A DNA stretch of 64,000 nucleotides from an uncultured Treponema sp. (GCA_947166355.1 CAMVDX010000007.1:60726-124725); one strand, 5' to 3'. Shown: positions 25,698 to 34,276, counted from the stretch's first letter. Translations and numbers: made by a program. Notes: a model not told the origin generated them from the sequence alone.

Positions 25698-26765
25698 ATG
25701 AAAAAAATTATCGCTATTCTTTTGGCAGTTGCTACAATTGCTTTGGTAGGATGTAAAGGAAAGAGTTCTGCAACAAAAGTTGGTGTTTCTATGCCAACAA
25801 AAGACTTGCAGAGATGGAATCAGGATGGTGCAAACATGAAGGCTCAGCTCGAAAAAGCTGGCTACACAGTAGACCTTCAGTTCGCAGCAAACGATATCCC
25901 AACACAGGTATCACAGCTTGAAAACATGATTACAAGCGGCTGTAAAGTTCTCGTAATCGCATCTATCGATGGTACAGCACTTTCAAACGTACTTGAAACA
26001 GCTAGAAAAAAGAACATTAAGGTTATCGCTTATGACCGCCTTATCATGAACTCAAATGCAGTTTCTTACTATGCAACATTTGATAACTACAAAGTAGGTA
26101 CTCTCCAGGGTGACTACCTTGTTGACAAACTCGGACTCAAGAACCGCTCAGCTTCTGACCCAGTTTATATGGAATTCTTCACTGGTGACCCAGGTGACAA
26201 CAACATCAACTTCTTCTTCGGAGGAGCTATGGATGTTCTTAAGCCTTACCTCGACAAGGGTGTAATCGTATGTCCTTCAGGACAGACAGCAAAGGCACAG
26301 GCTGCTACTCTCAACTGGTCTACAGAAGAGGCTCAGAAGAGAATGGAGAACCTTATCACATCTAACGGATATGGTCCAAAGGGTGCTAGACTTGACGCTG
26401 TATACTGCTCTAACGACTCTACAGCTAACGGTGCAACAAACGCTCTCCTTTCAGCTGGTTACACAGCTGACAACTTCCCAATCATCACTGGTCAGGACTG
26501 TGATAAAGTTTCTGTAAAGAACATGATTGCTGGAACACAGGCTATGTCTGTATTCAAGGATACACGTACTCTTGCTTCTAAGGTTGTTGAAATGGTTGAC
26601 GCTATCATGAAGGGTTCAGAACCACCTATCAATGATACTTCTACATACGACAACGGAACTGGAGTTATCCCTTCATTCCTTTGTGAACCAGTATTTGGTG
26701 ATGCAACTAACTACAAATCATTGCTCATCGATTCTGGATACTACACAGAAGCAGAACTCAGATAG
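25698..26765 (+). CDS. chvE: Sugar-binding lipoprotein of a multiple-monosaccharide ABC importer
   Basis: This 355-residue protein has a lipoprotein signal with Cys at residue 19 in A-L-V-G-C, followed by a type I periplasmic binding fold. K-V-G-V-S-M-P-T-K-D-L-Q-R-W near residue 27 and G-C-K-V-L-V-I-A-S-I-D-G-T-A-L near residue 95 match ChvE-type proteins, which bind glucose, galactose, xylose or arabinose for uptake and, in some bacteria, sensing. ATG at 25698 is chosen over the in-frame GTG at 25686, which lies within the ribosome site. ATPase and permease genes follow, but a hairpin with T run sits in the gap, so the binding protein is probably made in excess. Sugar specificity is not readable from sequence. 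Confidence 0.9.
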   Translation: MKKIIAILLAVATIALVGCKGKSSATKVGVSMPTKDLQRWNQDGANMKAQLEKAGYTVDLQFAANDIPTQVSQLENMITSGCKVLVIASIDGTALSNVLETARKKNIKVIAYDRLIMNSNAVSYYATFDNYKVGTLQGDYLVDKLGLKNRSASDPVYMEFFTGDPGDNNINFFFGGAMDVLKPYLDKGVIVCPSGQTAKAQAATLNWSTEEAQKRMENLITSNGYGPKGARLDAVYCSNDSTANGATNALLSAGYTADNFPIITGQDCDKVSVKNMIAGTQAMSVFKDTRTLASKVVEMVDAIMKGSEPPINDTSTYDNGTGVIPSFLCEPVFGDATNYKSLLIDSGYYTEAELR

Positions 26766-26782
26766 TCTGCTTTGACTAAATT

Positions 26783-26886
26783 AAAGGGCTGAATGAAAGC
26801 CAGTCATCCTGAACTTGATTCAGAATCTCCCAAAAGAGATACCAAACCAGGTTCGGAATGACAAGCTGAAGGCAGCCCTTTTTTTA
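26783..26886 (+). terminator. Intra-operon terminator/attenuator interrupted by a repeat
   Basis: AAAGGGCTG (26783-26791) pairs with CAGCCCTTT (26873-26881), followed by more T. Its loop is not short but holds an 80-base insertion with its own ends GTCATCCTGAAC (26803-26814) and GTTCGGAATGAC (26851-26862), another dispersed palindrome. The structure can form a two-level stem and would lower transcription into mmsA. Confidence 0.65.
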
Positions 26887-26918
26887 TACCAGCAAAATAA
26901 TTATTAAAGAGGGTTCCA

Positions 26919-28466
26919 ATGGCTAAAACATTATTGGAAATGAAAAATATTACCAAGTTGTTTCCTGGAGTAAAGGCACTTGATAACGTAAACCTTACCG
27001 TAGAAGAAGGTGAGATTCACGCAATCTGTGGTGAAAACGGAGCCGGAAAATCAACTTTGATGAATGTTCTGAGCGGTATTTATCCATATGGAACATATAC
27101 CGGCGACATTGTTTACGACGGCGAAGTTTGTAAATTTCAAACAATCAGGGACAGCGAAGCTAAAGGCATTGTAATCATTCATCAGGAGCTCGCACTTGTT
27201 CCACTTCTCACAATTGGTGAGAACATGTTCCTTGGAAATGAAAGAGGATCTAAAGCAAAAATCAACTGGTCTGAAACCTTTGATAAAGCTGATGAACTGT
27301 TAAAGATGGTAGGTCTTAAAGACTCATCTAAGACCTTAATTAAGGATATTGGTGTAGGTAAACAACAGCTTGTAGAAATTGCAAAAGCACTTGGTAAGAA
27401 CGTAAGACTTCTTATTCTTGATGAACCTACAGCCTCTTTGAACGATACAGAAGCAAAGCACCTGCTCGACCTTCTTCTTGAGTTCAAAAAACAGGGAATG
27501 ACTTCAATTATTATTTCACATAAATTGAACGAAGTTTCTTATGTTGCAGATAAAATTACAGTTATCCGCGATGGTACTTCAATCACTTCCCTTGATAAAG
27601 CAAAAGACAATTTTACTGAAGATACAATTATTTCGGCAATGGTTGGACGCAGCCTTACAGACCGATTCCCTAAGCGTGAGCCACATGTTGGCGACGTTTG
27701 TTTTGAAGTAAAAGACTGGTGTGTAGACCATCCGGTATTTGATGGAATTAAGGTTTGTGACCACATCAACTTCAACCTGAGAAAAGGCGAAGTTCTTGGT
27801 ATTTCGGGCCTTATGGGTGCCGGCCGTACCGAGCTCGCAATGAGTATCTTTGGTCATTCTTACGGAACAAACATCCGTGGAAAAATATATATGAACGGAA
27901 AGGAAGTTTCCTTCCCTAACGTTAAATCTGCAATTAAAGCAGGTCTTGCATATGTAACCGAAGACCGCAAAGGTAACGGTTTGATTCTTAGTGAATCAAT
28001 CTGTAAAAACACAACTGCTGCAAAGCCAGAAAAGATTTCTAAGCACTGGGTACTCGACTTCGATAAGGAGCGCATGTACTCAGAACAGATGGCAAAAGAA
28101 ATGCATACAAAATGCGCCACTGTAATGGAAGACGTTGGTAACCTTTCTGGTGGTAACATGCAGAAGGTTCTTCTTGGTAAATGGCTTTTTGCAGAACCGG
28201 ATATTTTGATTCTTGACGAGCCTACCCGCGGTATTGACGTTGGTGCTAAGTACGAAATCTACTGTATCATCAACAAGATGGTAGCAGAAGGAAAATCTGT
28301 AATTATGATTTCTTCGGAAATGCCTGAGATTCTTGGTATGTGCGACCGCATTTACGTAATGAACGAAGGTAAGATGATTGCAGAAATGAATGGTAAAGAT
28401 GCAACTCAGGAAAAGATTATGACTGAGATTATCAATAGCGGCAAAACTGCTAATTTAGGAGACTAA
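26919..28466 (+). CDS. mmsA: Monosaccharide ABC importer ATP-binding protein (two NBDs)
   Basis: This 515-residue protein carries two fused ATPase domains, the arrangement of sugar importers in the RbsA/XylG/GguA class. In the first, Walker A is G-E-N-G-A-G-K-S-T at residues 38-46, and Walker B is L-L-I-L-D-E-P-T. In the second, the signature is L-S-G-G-N-M-Q-K-V and Walker B I-L-I-L-D-E-P-T-R-G-I-D; its Walker A is degenerate (S-G-L-M-G-A-G-R-T-E), as usual in the class. It powers uptake through the membrane permease encoded one base downstream. The ribosome site is AGAGG. Also called gguA in Agrobacterium-type systems. Confidence 0.92.
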   Translation: MAKTLLEMKNITKLFPGVKALDNVNLTVEEGEIHAICGENGAGKSTLMNVLSGIYPYGTYTGDIVYDGEVCKFQTIRDSEAKGIVIIHQELALVPLLTIGENMFLGNERGSKAKINWSETFDKADELLKMVGLKDSSKTLIKDIGVGKQQLVEIAKALGKNVRLLILDEPTASLNDTEAKHLLDLLLEFKKQGMTSIIISHKLNEVSYVADKITVIRDGTSITSLDKAKDNFTEDTIISAMVGRSLTDRFPKREPHVGDVCFEVKDWCVDHPVFDGIKVCDHINFNLRKGEVLGISGLMGAGRTELAMSIFGHSYGTNIRGKIYMNGKEVSFPNVKSAIKAGLAYVTEDRKGNGLILSESICKNTTAAKPEKISKHWVLDFDKERMYSEQMAKEMHTKCATVMEDVGNLSGGNMQKVLLGKWLFAEPDILILDEPTRGIDVGAKYEIYCIINKMVAEGKSVIMISSEMPEILGMCDRIYVMNEGKMIAEMNGKDATQEKIMTEIINSGKTANLGD

Positions 28467-28467
28467 A

Positions 28468-29697
28468 ATGGAAAACAAAAATAAGATGGCCGACAGCTTT
28501 AAGTCTGTTCTTAAAGGCAACACAATGATTTTCATCCTTGTAGGTGTAATGCTCCTGTTTGAAATTCTTATCAGAAGCTTCGGACACGGATCTTTATTTG
28601 CTCCTGCAAACATTACTAACATTATCCGCCAGAATGCTTACGTTGCTATTCTTGCAACAGGTATGCTTTTGTGTATTCTCACCGGTGGTAACATCGATTT
28701 GTCTGTTGGTTCTGTAGTAGCACTTGTTGGTGCTCTTGCAGGTGTATTTATCGTAAACCTTGGAATGCCGGTTTGGCTTGCAATCTGTCTTTGTCTCCTT
28801 ATTGGTACATTGATTGGTGCTTTCCACGGATTCTTTATTGCGTATATTCATATTCCACCGTTCATCACAACTCTTGCCGGTATGCTTTTGTGGCGCGGTG
28901 TTGCAACAATCGTTCTTGACGGTAAACCAATTGCTCCATTCCCACAGAAATATCTTAAGCTTTTTGAAAGCTTTATTCCGAATGCAAAGGCTAACCCGGA
29001 AGAAATTATGGTATTCGGTGAGCTCGTAGACAAGAATACTCTCATCACAACCCTTGTTATCTCTTTAATTTGTGTACTTGCTTTCGTAGTTCTCGAAGTA
29101 ATCAGCCGCCGCAAAAAGATTAAGAACAACTACACTGTTCCTTCTTTAAGCTCTTTCATCACAAAGCTTGTTGTTCTTTCAATTGTAATTATGATTATGG
29201 GTCAGTTCCTTGCACGTGACCGTGGTCTCCCGGTTGTATTGATTCTTCTTGGTGTAATCGTTGCAGCTTACTCTTACTTTACACAGAACACAGTTCCTGG
29301 CCGCTACCTCTATGCAATTGGTGGTAATGCAAAGGCAGCTAAGCTTTCTGGTGTAAATACAGATAACGTAATGTTCTTTGCTTACACAAACATGGGCTTT
29401 ATTGCCGCAGTTGCTGCTCTTGTAACTGTTGCACGTTTGAACTCAGCTCAGCCAACTGCCGGACAGAACTACGAAATGGATGCTATCGCTTCCTGCTTCA
29501 TTGGTGGTGCTTCGGCTTACGGTGGAACTGGTACAGTAAGTGGTGCAGTTGTTGGTGCTATCTTTATGGGTGTATTGAACAATGGTATGTCAATCCTCGG
29601 TGTAGATATGAACTGGCAGCGTGCTGTTAAGGGTCTTGTCCTCCTTGCTGCTGTAATCTTTGACGTTGTTTCAAAGAGAAAGAAAACCAGCAAATAA
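28468..29697 (+). CDS. mmsB: Monosaccharide ABC importer permease
   Basis: This 409-residue protein is an integral membrane permease of the branched sugar/ribose class with about ten hydrophobic segments; a cytoplasmic loop near residues 210-225 is Lys/Arg-rich. G-G-N-I-D-L-S-V-G-S near residue 72 and G-G-A-S-A-Y-G-G-T-G-T-V near residue 345 are family motifs, the latter in the loop that contacts the ATPase. The gene starts two bases after the mmsA stop, so the two are coupled. A strong terminator closes the operon. Gene name gguB in other nomenclature. Confidence 0.92.
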   Translation: MENKNKMADSFKSVLKGNTMIFILVGVMLLFEILIRSFGHGSLFAPANITNIIRQNAYVAILATGMLLCILTGGNIDLSVGSVVALVGALAGVFIVNLGMPVWLAICLCLLIGTLIGAFHGFFIAYIHIPPFITTLAGMLLWRGVATIVLDGKPIAPFPQKYLKLFESFIPNAKANPEEIMVFGELVDKNTLITTLVISLICVLAFVVLEVISRRKKIKNNYTVPSLSSFITKLVVLSIVIMIMGQFLARDRGLPVVLILLGVIVAAYSYFTQNTVPGRYLYAIGGNAKAAKLSGVNTDNVMFFAYTNMGFIAAVAALVTVARLNSAQPTAGQNYEMDAIASCFIGGASAYGGTGTVSGAVVGAIFMGVLNNGMSILGVDMNWQRAVKGLVLLAAVIFDVVSKRKKTSK

Positions 29698-29756
29698 ATA
29701 ATTGCCTAAGAACAAAGTTCCTGCTTTTTCCTTTCCAGAAATCAAGATGAACTTTT

Positions 29757-29790
29757 ACTGCCGCAGTGTAAGACACTGCGGCAGTTTTTT
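29757..29790 (+). terminator. Rho-independent terminator of the sugar importer operon
   Basis: ACTGCCGCAGTGT and ACACTGCGGCAGT form a 13-bp perfect stem around a three-base loop, followed by six T. Confidence 0.92.
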
Positions 29791-29798
29791 GCTATAAT
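29770..29798 (+). promoter_or_regulatory. Promoter inside the preceding terminator
   Basis: TATAAT at 29793-29798 is a perfect -10 box; 17 bases upstream, AAGACA (29770-29775), in the loop side of the terminator, is a partial -35. The ATG of the next gene lies only six bases after the -10, so the transcript would start at or next to the start codon. Confidence 0.5.
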
Positions 29799-29804
29799 TA
29801 AATC

Positions 29805-30614
29805 ATGAATAAGTCTGAATTATTTTATGAACTTCACGAACGCTACGGAGCTGTTACTCGAGCTCGCGGAACTTTTTTATATACAAAAAAAGGAGTGCGC
29901 CTGACAGATTTGTATCAGGAAGCAGGCCGGGCAATTCTCGGCTGGGAGGGCGGTAATTCATTTACAATATTCAAAAATATTTTATCACGCGGTCAGACCG
30001 GAAGCTTTATTTGCGAAGAGTCCAGTTTTTCGCGCCTTCAAAAAGCTGTGTCAGAGCTTTTTGCATCTGACAGAACTATTTTCTGTTTTAATTCTCTAAA
30101 GGATGCTTTTAACGCGGGTCTGGCTCTTTTTTCAGAAGGAACTAATGTTTACTGTCCATGGAATATTCTAAATGAAAAAATAAAAATTCCTGAAACTCCA
30201 GGTCTTATTCTTACACCTCCCCTTCCCTGGGCAGAAACAATATTTATTTATGCAGCAGATACCGCTCTGCTTCAGAAAACCCCCGAAGCACTTCTGCTTG
30301 TAAAAGGTGCCGTAAAGCTTCCTTTTGCGCTTGAAGCTGCAATAACCAGAAGTATTTATAATCTGATAAAAGCATTACAGGAACGTTCAGAAAAAGACTG
30401 GTTTATATACGATACAATTCTTACAAAATACTGGGAACGCAAAGGACCTTATCTTTATCCAAAAATTCCTCAGAGTAAGTATCAGGATTTTATCCTTCAC
30501 TGTCTGGAATGCGGACTCATAATCAGCCCGGATTATAACCAGCCGTCAATCGTTCCTTTTGGTGCCGACCTGGGAGTTTTCACAAAATTAAAAAACTCAC
30601 CTTTTTCCTTTTAA
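29805..30614 (+). CDS. Unrecognised conserved-looking protein
   Basis: This 269-residue protein has no signal peptide and no clear membrane helix. The N-terminal part (R-A-R-G-T-F-L-Y-T-K-K-G-V-R-L-T-D-L) faintly resembles the opening of class-III aminotransferases, with G-W-E-G-G-N-S-F following, but no PLP-lysine motif appears later, and the length is only about 60 percent of an aminotransferase. The C-terminal half is helical with W-F-I-Y-D-T-I-L and Y-W-E-R-K-G-P-Y-L-Y-P. I would call it an uncharacterised spirochaete protein, possibly a shrunken aminotransferase relative. The ATG has no ribosome site and sits six bases after TATAAT, suggesting a leaderless mRNA. Confidence 0.6.
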   Translation: MNKSELFYELHERYGAVTRARGTFLYTKKGVRLTDLYQEAGRAILGWEGGNSFTIFKNILSRGQTGSFICEESSFSRLQKAVSELFASDRTIFCFNSLKDAFNAGLALFSEGTNVYCPWNILNEKIKIPETPGLILTPPLPWAETIFIYAADTALLQKTPEALLLVKGAVKLPFALEAAITRSIYNLIKALQERSEKDWFIYDTILTKYWERKGPYLYPKIPQSKYQDFILHCLECGLIISPDYNQPSIVPFGADLGVFTKLKNSPFSF

Positions 30615-30639
30615 AGGTCGAAAATCAAATAATAAGATT

Positions 30640-30782
30640 TGTCATGCTGAACTTAGGGAGCGACGGCTGTAAGCCGTCAAAATGCTCCAGTGGAGCATTT
30701 TGAGCGAGCCTCCGAGCAGCTGTGCTGCGAAGGTGCAGGAATCTATTTTAAGCTCCTGAAACAATTTCAGGATGACGAGGTA
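30640..30782. repeat. Composite palindromic repeat
   Basis: This block opens with GTCATGCTGAACTTAGG and ends with CTGAAACAATTTCAGGATGAC, the ends of a second dispersed repeat type. Inside are three self-complementary pieces, GACGGC-TGTAA-GCCGTC, AAAATGCTCC-AG-TGGAGCATTTT and GCAGC-TGT-GCTGC. Its last bases (GACGAGG) form the ribosome site of the next gene. Confidence 0.7.
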
Positions 30783-30785
30783 TTT

Positions 30786-31073
30786 ATGGAACCTAAAATA
30801 ATATTATTTATCATAAAGCTTGTTGCCGGCGGCATTGTTGCCTTTTTAGCTATATTACTTATGTCTAAAAAGCGCAGCGTAAGCTGGGCATTTATGGTAT
30901 CTGGATTTTTACTTTCTTATGCTGCAATGGTTTACGACCTTTTGATAGAACTCGGAGTTCTCACAGCCACAAAGTACGGTTTTTTGGGAATTCCGGTTTC
31001 TACTTTAATTTGTGCGGTTGTACCGTCACTCTGCTTTATCATTGCTTTTATTCTCATGCTTGCACGTAAATAA
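30786..31073 (+). CDS. Small membrane protein of unknown function
   Basis: The start at 30786 has GAGG five bases upstream. A longer in-frame ORF from 30690 only translates the repeat. The 95-residue protein has three hydrophobic segments (about residues 5-22, 32-55 and 68-92) with short charged turns such as S-K-K-R-S-V. No family is recognised. It lies 19 bases before the ASCH gene and could be co-transcribed with it. Confidence 0.6.
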   Translation: MEPKIILFIIKLVAGGIVAFLAILLMSKKRSVSWAFMVSGFLLSYAAMVYDLLIELGVLTATKYGFLGIPVSTLICAVVPSLCFIIAFILMLARK

Positions 31074-31092
31074 TAAAAAAGGACATATCAAA

Positions 31093-31551
31093 ATGACAAA
31101 TATTGACGAATATTGGAACAAATTTATAAAAGAAACCGGACGTAACGAAGAAGACCGCTGCGCAGGCGACTTGAACTTTGAAGCAAAAGGTTTTGTGGGT
31201 GATGAACTTGTAACACTTGTTCTTACCGGCCGCAAAACTGCATTTTTTACAAGCTGGGCTACCTACTCTATAGACCAGGAACCTCTGCCTGTTTCAGGAG
31301 AGCTGTATGTTGTACTCGACCGTGCAAACCAGCCGCGCTGTGTAATAGAAACACAGAGCGTAGAGGTTGTACCGTTTAATGAAGTAACCTGGGAAATGGC
31401 TAAGCTTGAAGGAGAAGATGAAGACCTCGGCCAATGGAAACAAAAAAAACAGGAATATCTTGAAGACGAAGGTGCAATTCTAGGTTTCGATTTTACACCC
31501 GACATAAAGCTCGTATTCCAGACATTTAAAGTTGTATACAAGAGCCTGTAA
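31093..31551 (+). CDS. ASCH domain protein
   Basis: The 152-residue protein begins M-T-N-I-D-E-Y-W-N-K-F and has the ASCH fold: A-G-D-L-N-F-E, the L-V-L-T-G-R-K-T-A strand-turn around residue 43, and a C-terminal acidic segment ending L-V-F-Q-T-F-K-V-V-Y. ASCH proteins bind RNA or modified nucleosides; a few act as nucleoside amidohydrolases. ATG at 31093 has AAGGAC upstream, and an earlier in-frame start would overlap the previous gene. A specific activity cannot be assigned. Confidence 0.8.
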   Translation: MTNIDEYWNKFIKETGRNEEDRCAGDLNFEAKGFVGDELVTLVLTGRKTAFFTSWATYSIDQEPLPVSGELYVVLDRANQPRCVIETQSVEVVPFNEVTWEMAKLEGEDEDLGQWKQKKQEYLEDEGAILGFDFTPDIKLVFQTFKVVYKSL

Positions 31552-31655
31552 TCGAAAGCTGACAAAGCGAAGCAAACTGCAACAGCAGAACGCTTTAGGA
31601 TTATCGAATTAATGGCTCAATCAGCGAAACTATGCGAACAACAAGGAGTATATTT

Positions 31656-32228
31656 TTGAAAAAACTAACAGCTTTAATTTTTGCGGCTGCTCTTACCTGC
31701 ACAGCCATTTTTGCAGACGAAAATCTTTTCAGCATTTCTATGGGACTGGCCTCAGGAATTCCAGTTTATGGAACTGATTCAATCATTTCTTCCGGAAAAG
31801 AAATTGATAAACCAAATCGTGTAATAATAGGAACTACAACATCCTTTAACCTAAACTTAATAAAACAGGTAACCTTTTTTACCGGCGGCGATACTCTTTT
31901 TGACTTTGTATGGGACTCAAAACAGTATGCAAATAAAATACATGTATCATTTCCGCTTGGACTAAAAATTTATCCTGGAATCGGCGGCTTCAATGCAGGG
32001 CTTGCCTATACTCTTGGCTTTAGAATTGATTCAATAAATACTACTGAACATGAGCATGAAGGAATTTCTACCTGGGGAAATGGATTCAGACTTTCGCTCG
32101 AATATAATTTTGCACATGAAGGAAATTCAAGATTTCTGCCTTCGATTGGCGGCTACTGGAACCTTATGCCGCGCGGTAATAAAAGTTATGATAATCTGAT
32201 TGTGCTGTATATTGCAGCAAACTTTTAA
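31656..32228 (+). CDS. Small exported beta-rich protein, probably outer-membrane
   Basis: I choose TTG at 31656, seven bases after AAGGAG, because it puts a normal signal peptide first (K-K-L-T-A-L-I-F-A-A-A-L-T ending at F-A-D); the ATG at 31632 has no ribosome site. The mature part of about 170 residues alternates in short beta strands rich in Gly and aromatic residues and ends I-A-A-N-F with a terminal Phe, the expected signature of a small outer-membrane barrel. No family name is recognised. The stop is doubled (TAA TAG), and the TAG begins a dispersed repeat. Confidence 0.65.
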   Translation: MKKLTALIFAAALTCTAIFADENLFSISMGLASGIPVYGTDSIISSGKEIDKPNRVIIGTTTSFNLNLIKQVTFFTGGDTLFDFVWDSKQYANKIHVSFPLGLKIYPGIGGFNAGLAYTLGFRIDSINTTEHEHEGISTWGNGFRLSLEYNFAHEGNSRFLPSIGGYWNLMPRGNKSYDNLIVLYIAANF

Positions 32229-32503
32229 TAGATTGCCACGTCGCTGCGCTCCTCGCAATGACGAGATAGTTGCCTGTCGTTGTACTCGCAATGACGGGAT
32301 AGTTACCTGTCGTTTATACTCGCAATGACAGAATAACTGCCTGTCGTTTACATTCGCAATGACGGGATAGTTACCTGTCGTTTATACTCGCAATGACGAG
32401 ATAGTTGTCTGTCGTTTACATTCGCAATGACGAGAAAGTGACGGATAGTTAAAAAATAACGGCCCGCAATTGTCATTGCGAGCCGCAGGCGAAGCAATCC
32501 ACC
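32229..32503. repeat. Dispersed repeat with six tandem units of 33-34 bp
   Basis: After a complete dispersed element (TAGATTGCCACGTCGCTGCG and CTCGCAATGACG) the unit CGCAATGACGGGATAGTTAC, CTGTCGTTTATACT recurs with starts at 32254, 32287, 32321, 32355, 32389 and 32423. It ends in a complete reversed element (TGTCATTGCGAGCCGCAGG then GAAGCAATCC). No gene is seen in these 275 bases. Confidence 0.85.
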
Positions 32504-32509
32504 ACTTCG

Positions 32510-34039
32510 CTATCTTGCATATTCCACGATTCGTGTCTCGCGGATCATTGTCAGTCTGATTCTTCCAGGATATCGCAAATCAGTTTCAATCTGTTTTGCA
32601 ATATTACGCGCAAGCTCCTTTACATCGCCATCGGCAATCTTCTCGTTATTAACGAGAATGCGAAGTTCACGTCCAGCCTGAATAGCGTATGCTTTTTCAA
32701 CACCATTAAAGCCTTCAGCAATTGCCTCAAGGTTTTCGAGACGCTTAACATAGTTATCAATTGTCTCGCGGCGCGCCCCTGGTCTGGCCGCAGAAATAGC
32801 ATCTGCAATCTGAACAACAACAGCTTCAATTGATTCTGTAGGAACATCATTGTGGTGAGCAGCAATTGCGTTTACAATAACCGGACTCTCACCCATCTTA
32901 CGTGCCATTTCAGCACCAACCTCTGCGTGGTTCTGATCGCTGTCTGTTTCAGCTCCCTTACCAATATCATGCAGGATTGCGGCACGCTTTGCAATTTCGC
33001 GGTCTGCACCAATTTCTGCCGCAATCATGCTGGCAGCCATTGCAACTTCCTTCGAATGGTAAAGAACATTCTGTCCGTAACTTGTACGGAAGTAAAGGCG
33101 GCCGAGTGCACGGATTCCGTCGGTATTCATATTGTGAATTCCGAGGTCGAAAAGGGCTCGTTCACCTTCTTCATAAATCTTGTTCTGAATTTCGTGGGTA
33201 ACCTTCTGAACAATTTCTTCGATTCTGGCCGGATGAATACGTCCGTCAGAAATAAGGCGTTCAAGAGATTCCTTTGCAATTTCCTTGCGAACCGGGTCAA
33301 AACAAGAAATAACTACAGCTTCAGGAGTATCATCAATAATGATATCTACGCCTGTAAGAGTTTCGAGCGTACGGATGTTGCGGCCTTCACGACCAATAAT
33401 ACGTCCCTTCATTTCATCACTTGGGAGAGATACAGTAGTTACAGTAATGTCACTTGTAATCTCAGGTGCGATTCTCTGAATTGTAGTAATAAGAACATCT
33501 TTCGCTTTCTTTTCGGCTGTAAGCTGGGCTTCCTGCTCAATCTTATTGATAAGTGCCTGTGCATCATGCCGAGCATCATTTTCAAGATTTTTAATGATTA
33601 AATCTTTAGCTTCCTGTGCTGAAAGTCCAGAGATTTTCTCAAGTTCCTGCCGATAATGCTCTTCCTGTTTTGAAAGTTCTTCTTCTTTTTTAACCATTGC
33701 AGCTTTTCTGTCTGCAAGTTCCTTTTCGTTTTTTTCGAATTCCGCTGCACGCTGATCAAGGAGTTCTTCTTTTTTGTTTACCCTTGCCTCAAAGCGCTGC
33801 ACTTCGGCTCTGCGTTCACGGTTCTCCCGCTCCTGCTGATTTCGTTCACGAATGAGCTCATCTTTTGCATTTAACAAAATTTCTTTTTTCTGTGCTTCTG
33901 CTTCGCGAATAGCGTCCTGTTTAACGCGCTCGGCTTTCTGTTCAGAAGCTGTTAATTGAAATCTGGCATAAATCCAGCGAATAATCCATCCAAGAACAAT
34001 TCCAGCAACAGGGAGAGTTATGTACAACACGATGTCCAT
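32510..34039 (-). CDS. rny: Ribonuclease Y
   Basis: This 509-residue endoribonuclease starts bulk mRNA decay and is membrane anchored. Visible order: an N-terminal membrane helix (residues 1-24), a long coiled coil of about 150 residues rich in Glu/Lys/Gln/Arg, a KH RNA-binding domain with G-R-I-I-G-R-E-G-R-N-I-R-T near residue 215, and an HD domain with H-D-I-G-K-G near residue 365 holding the metal ligands. Length matches the family. The TAG stop is nine bases from a dispersed repeat. It is transcribed toward the array at 32.2-32.5 kb and follows lptB after a gap with repeats. Confidence 0.94.
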   Translation of the reverse strand: MDIVLYITLPVAGIVLGWIIRWIYARFQLTASEQKAERVKQDAIREAEAQKKEILLNAKDELIRERNQQERENRERRAEVQRFEARVNKKEELLDQRAAEFEKNEKELADRKAAMVKKEEELSKQEEHYRQELEKISGLSAQEAKDLIIKNLENDARHDAQALINKIEQEAQLTAEKKAKDVLITTIQRIAPEITSDITVTTVSLPSDEMKGRIIGREGRNIRTLETLTGVDIIIDDTPEAVVISCFDPVRKEIAKESLERLISDGRIHPARIEEIVQKVTHEIQNKIYEEGERALFDLGIHNMNTDGIRALGRLYFRTSYGQNVLYHSKEVAMAASMIAAEIGADREIAKRAAILHDIGKGAETDSDQNHAEVGAEMARKMGESPVIVNAIAAHHNDVPTESIEAVVVQIADAISAARPGARRETIDNYVKRLENLEAIAEGFNGVEKAYAIQAGRELRILVNNEKIADGDVKELARNIAKQIETDLRYPGRIRLTMIRETRIVEYAR

Positions 34040-34129
34040 ACTTCACTCCTATTGAAAAATTTTTAGAATAGTTCAGACTCCATTTTACTATAAGAAGAGA
34101 CTGATGTCAAATTGAAAATTTTGACATAT

Positions 34130-34276
34130 TTTGTCATTGCGAGCGTAGCGAAGCAATCTACACGTATGGATTGCCACGTCGCTTTCGCTCCTCGCAATGA
34201 CGATATATACTTGCAATGACGTAGCTTAGTCGTAATGACGTCATTGCGAGGAGCCGGCAGGCGACGCGGCAATCTA
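34130..34276. repeat. Dispersed repeats ending in the lptB stop codon
   Basis: Three copies: TGTCATTGCGAGCGTAGCG, GGATTGCCACGTCGCTTTCG with CTCCTCGCAATGACG, and CATTGCGAGGAGCCGGCAGG. The last ends in GGCAATCTA whose CTA (34274-34276) is the complement of the lptB stop TAG. Confidence 0.78.

Noticed and set aside
30690..30785. N-terminal extension of the small membrane protein
   Set aside because: It translates a palindromic repeat; a ribosome site lies at the later ATG.
32852..33601. 249-codon open frame opposite rny
   Set aside because: It is a shadow frame opposite a complete RNase Y gene; no domain is recognisable.
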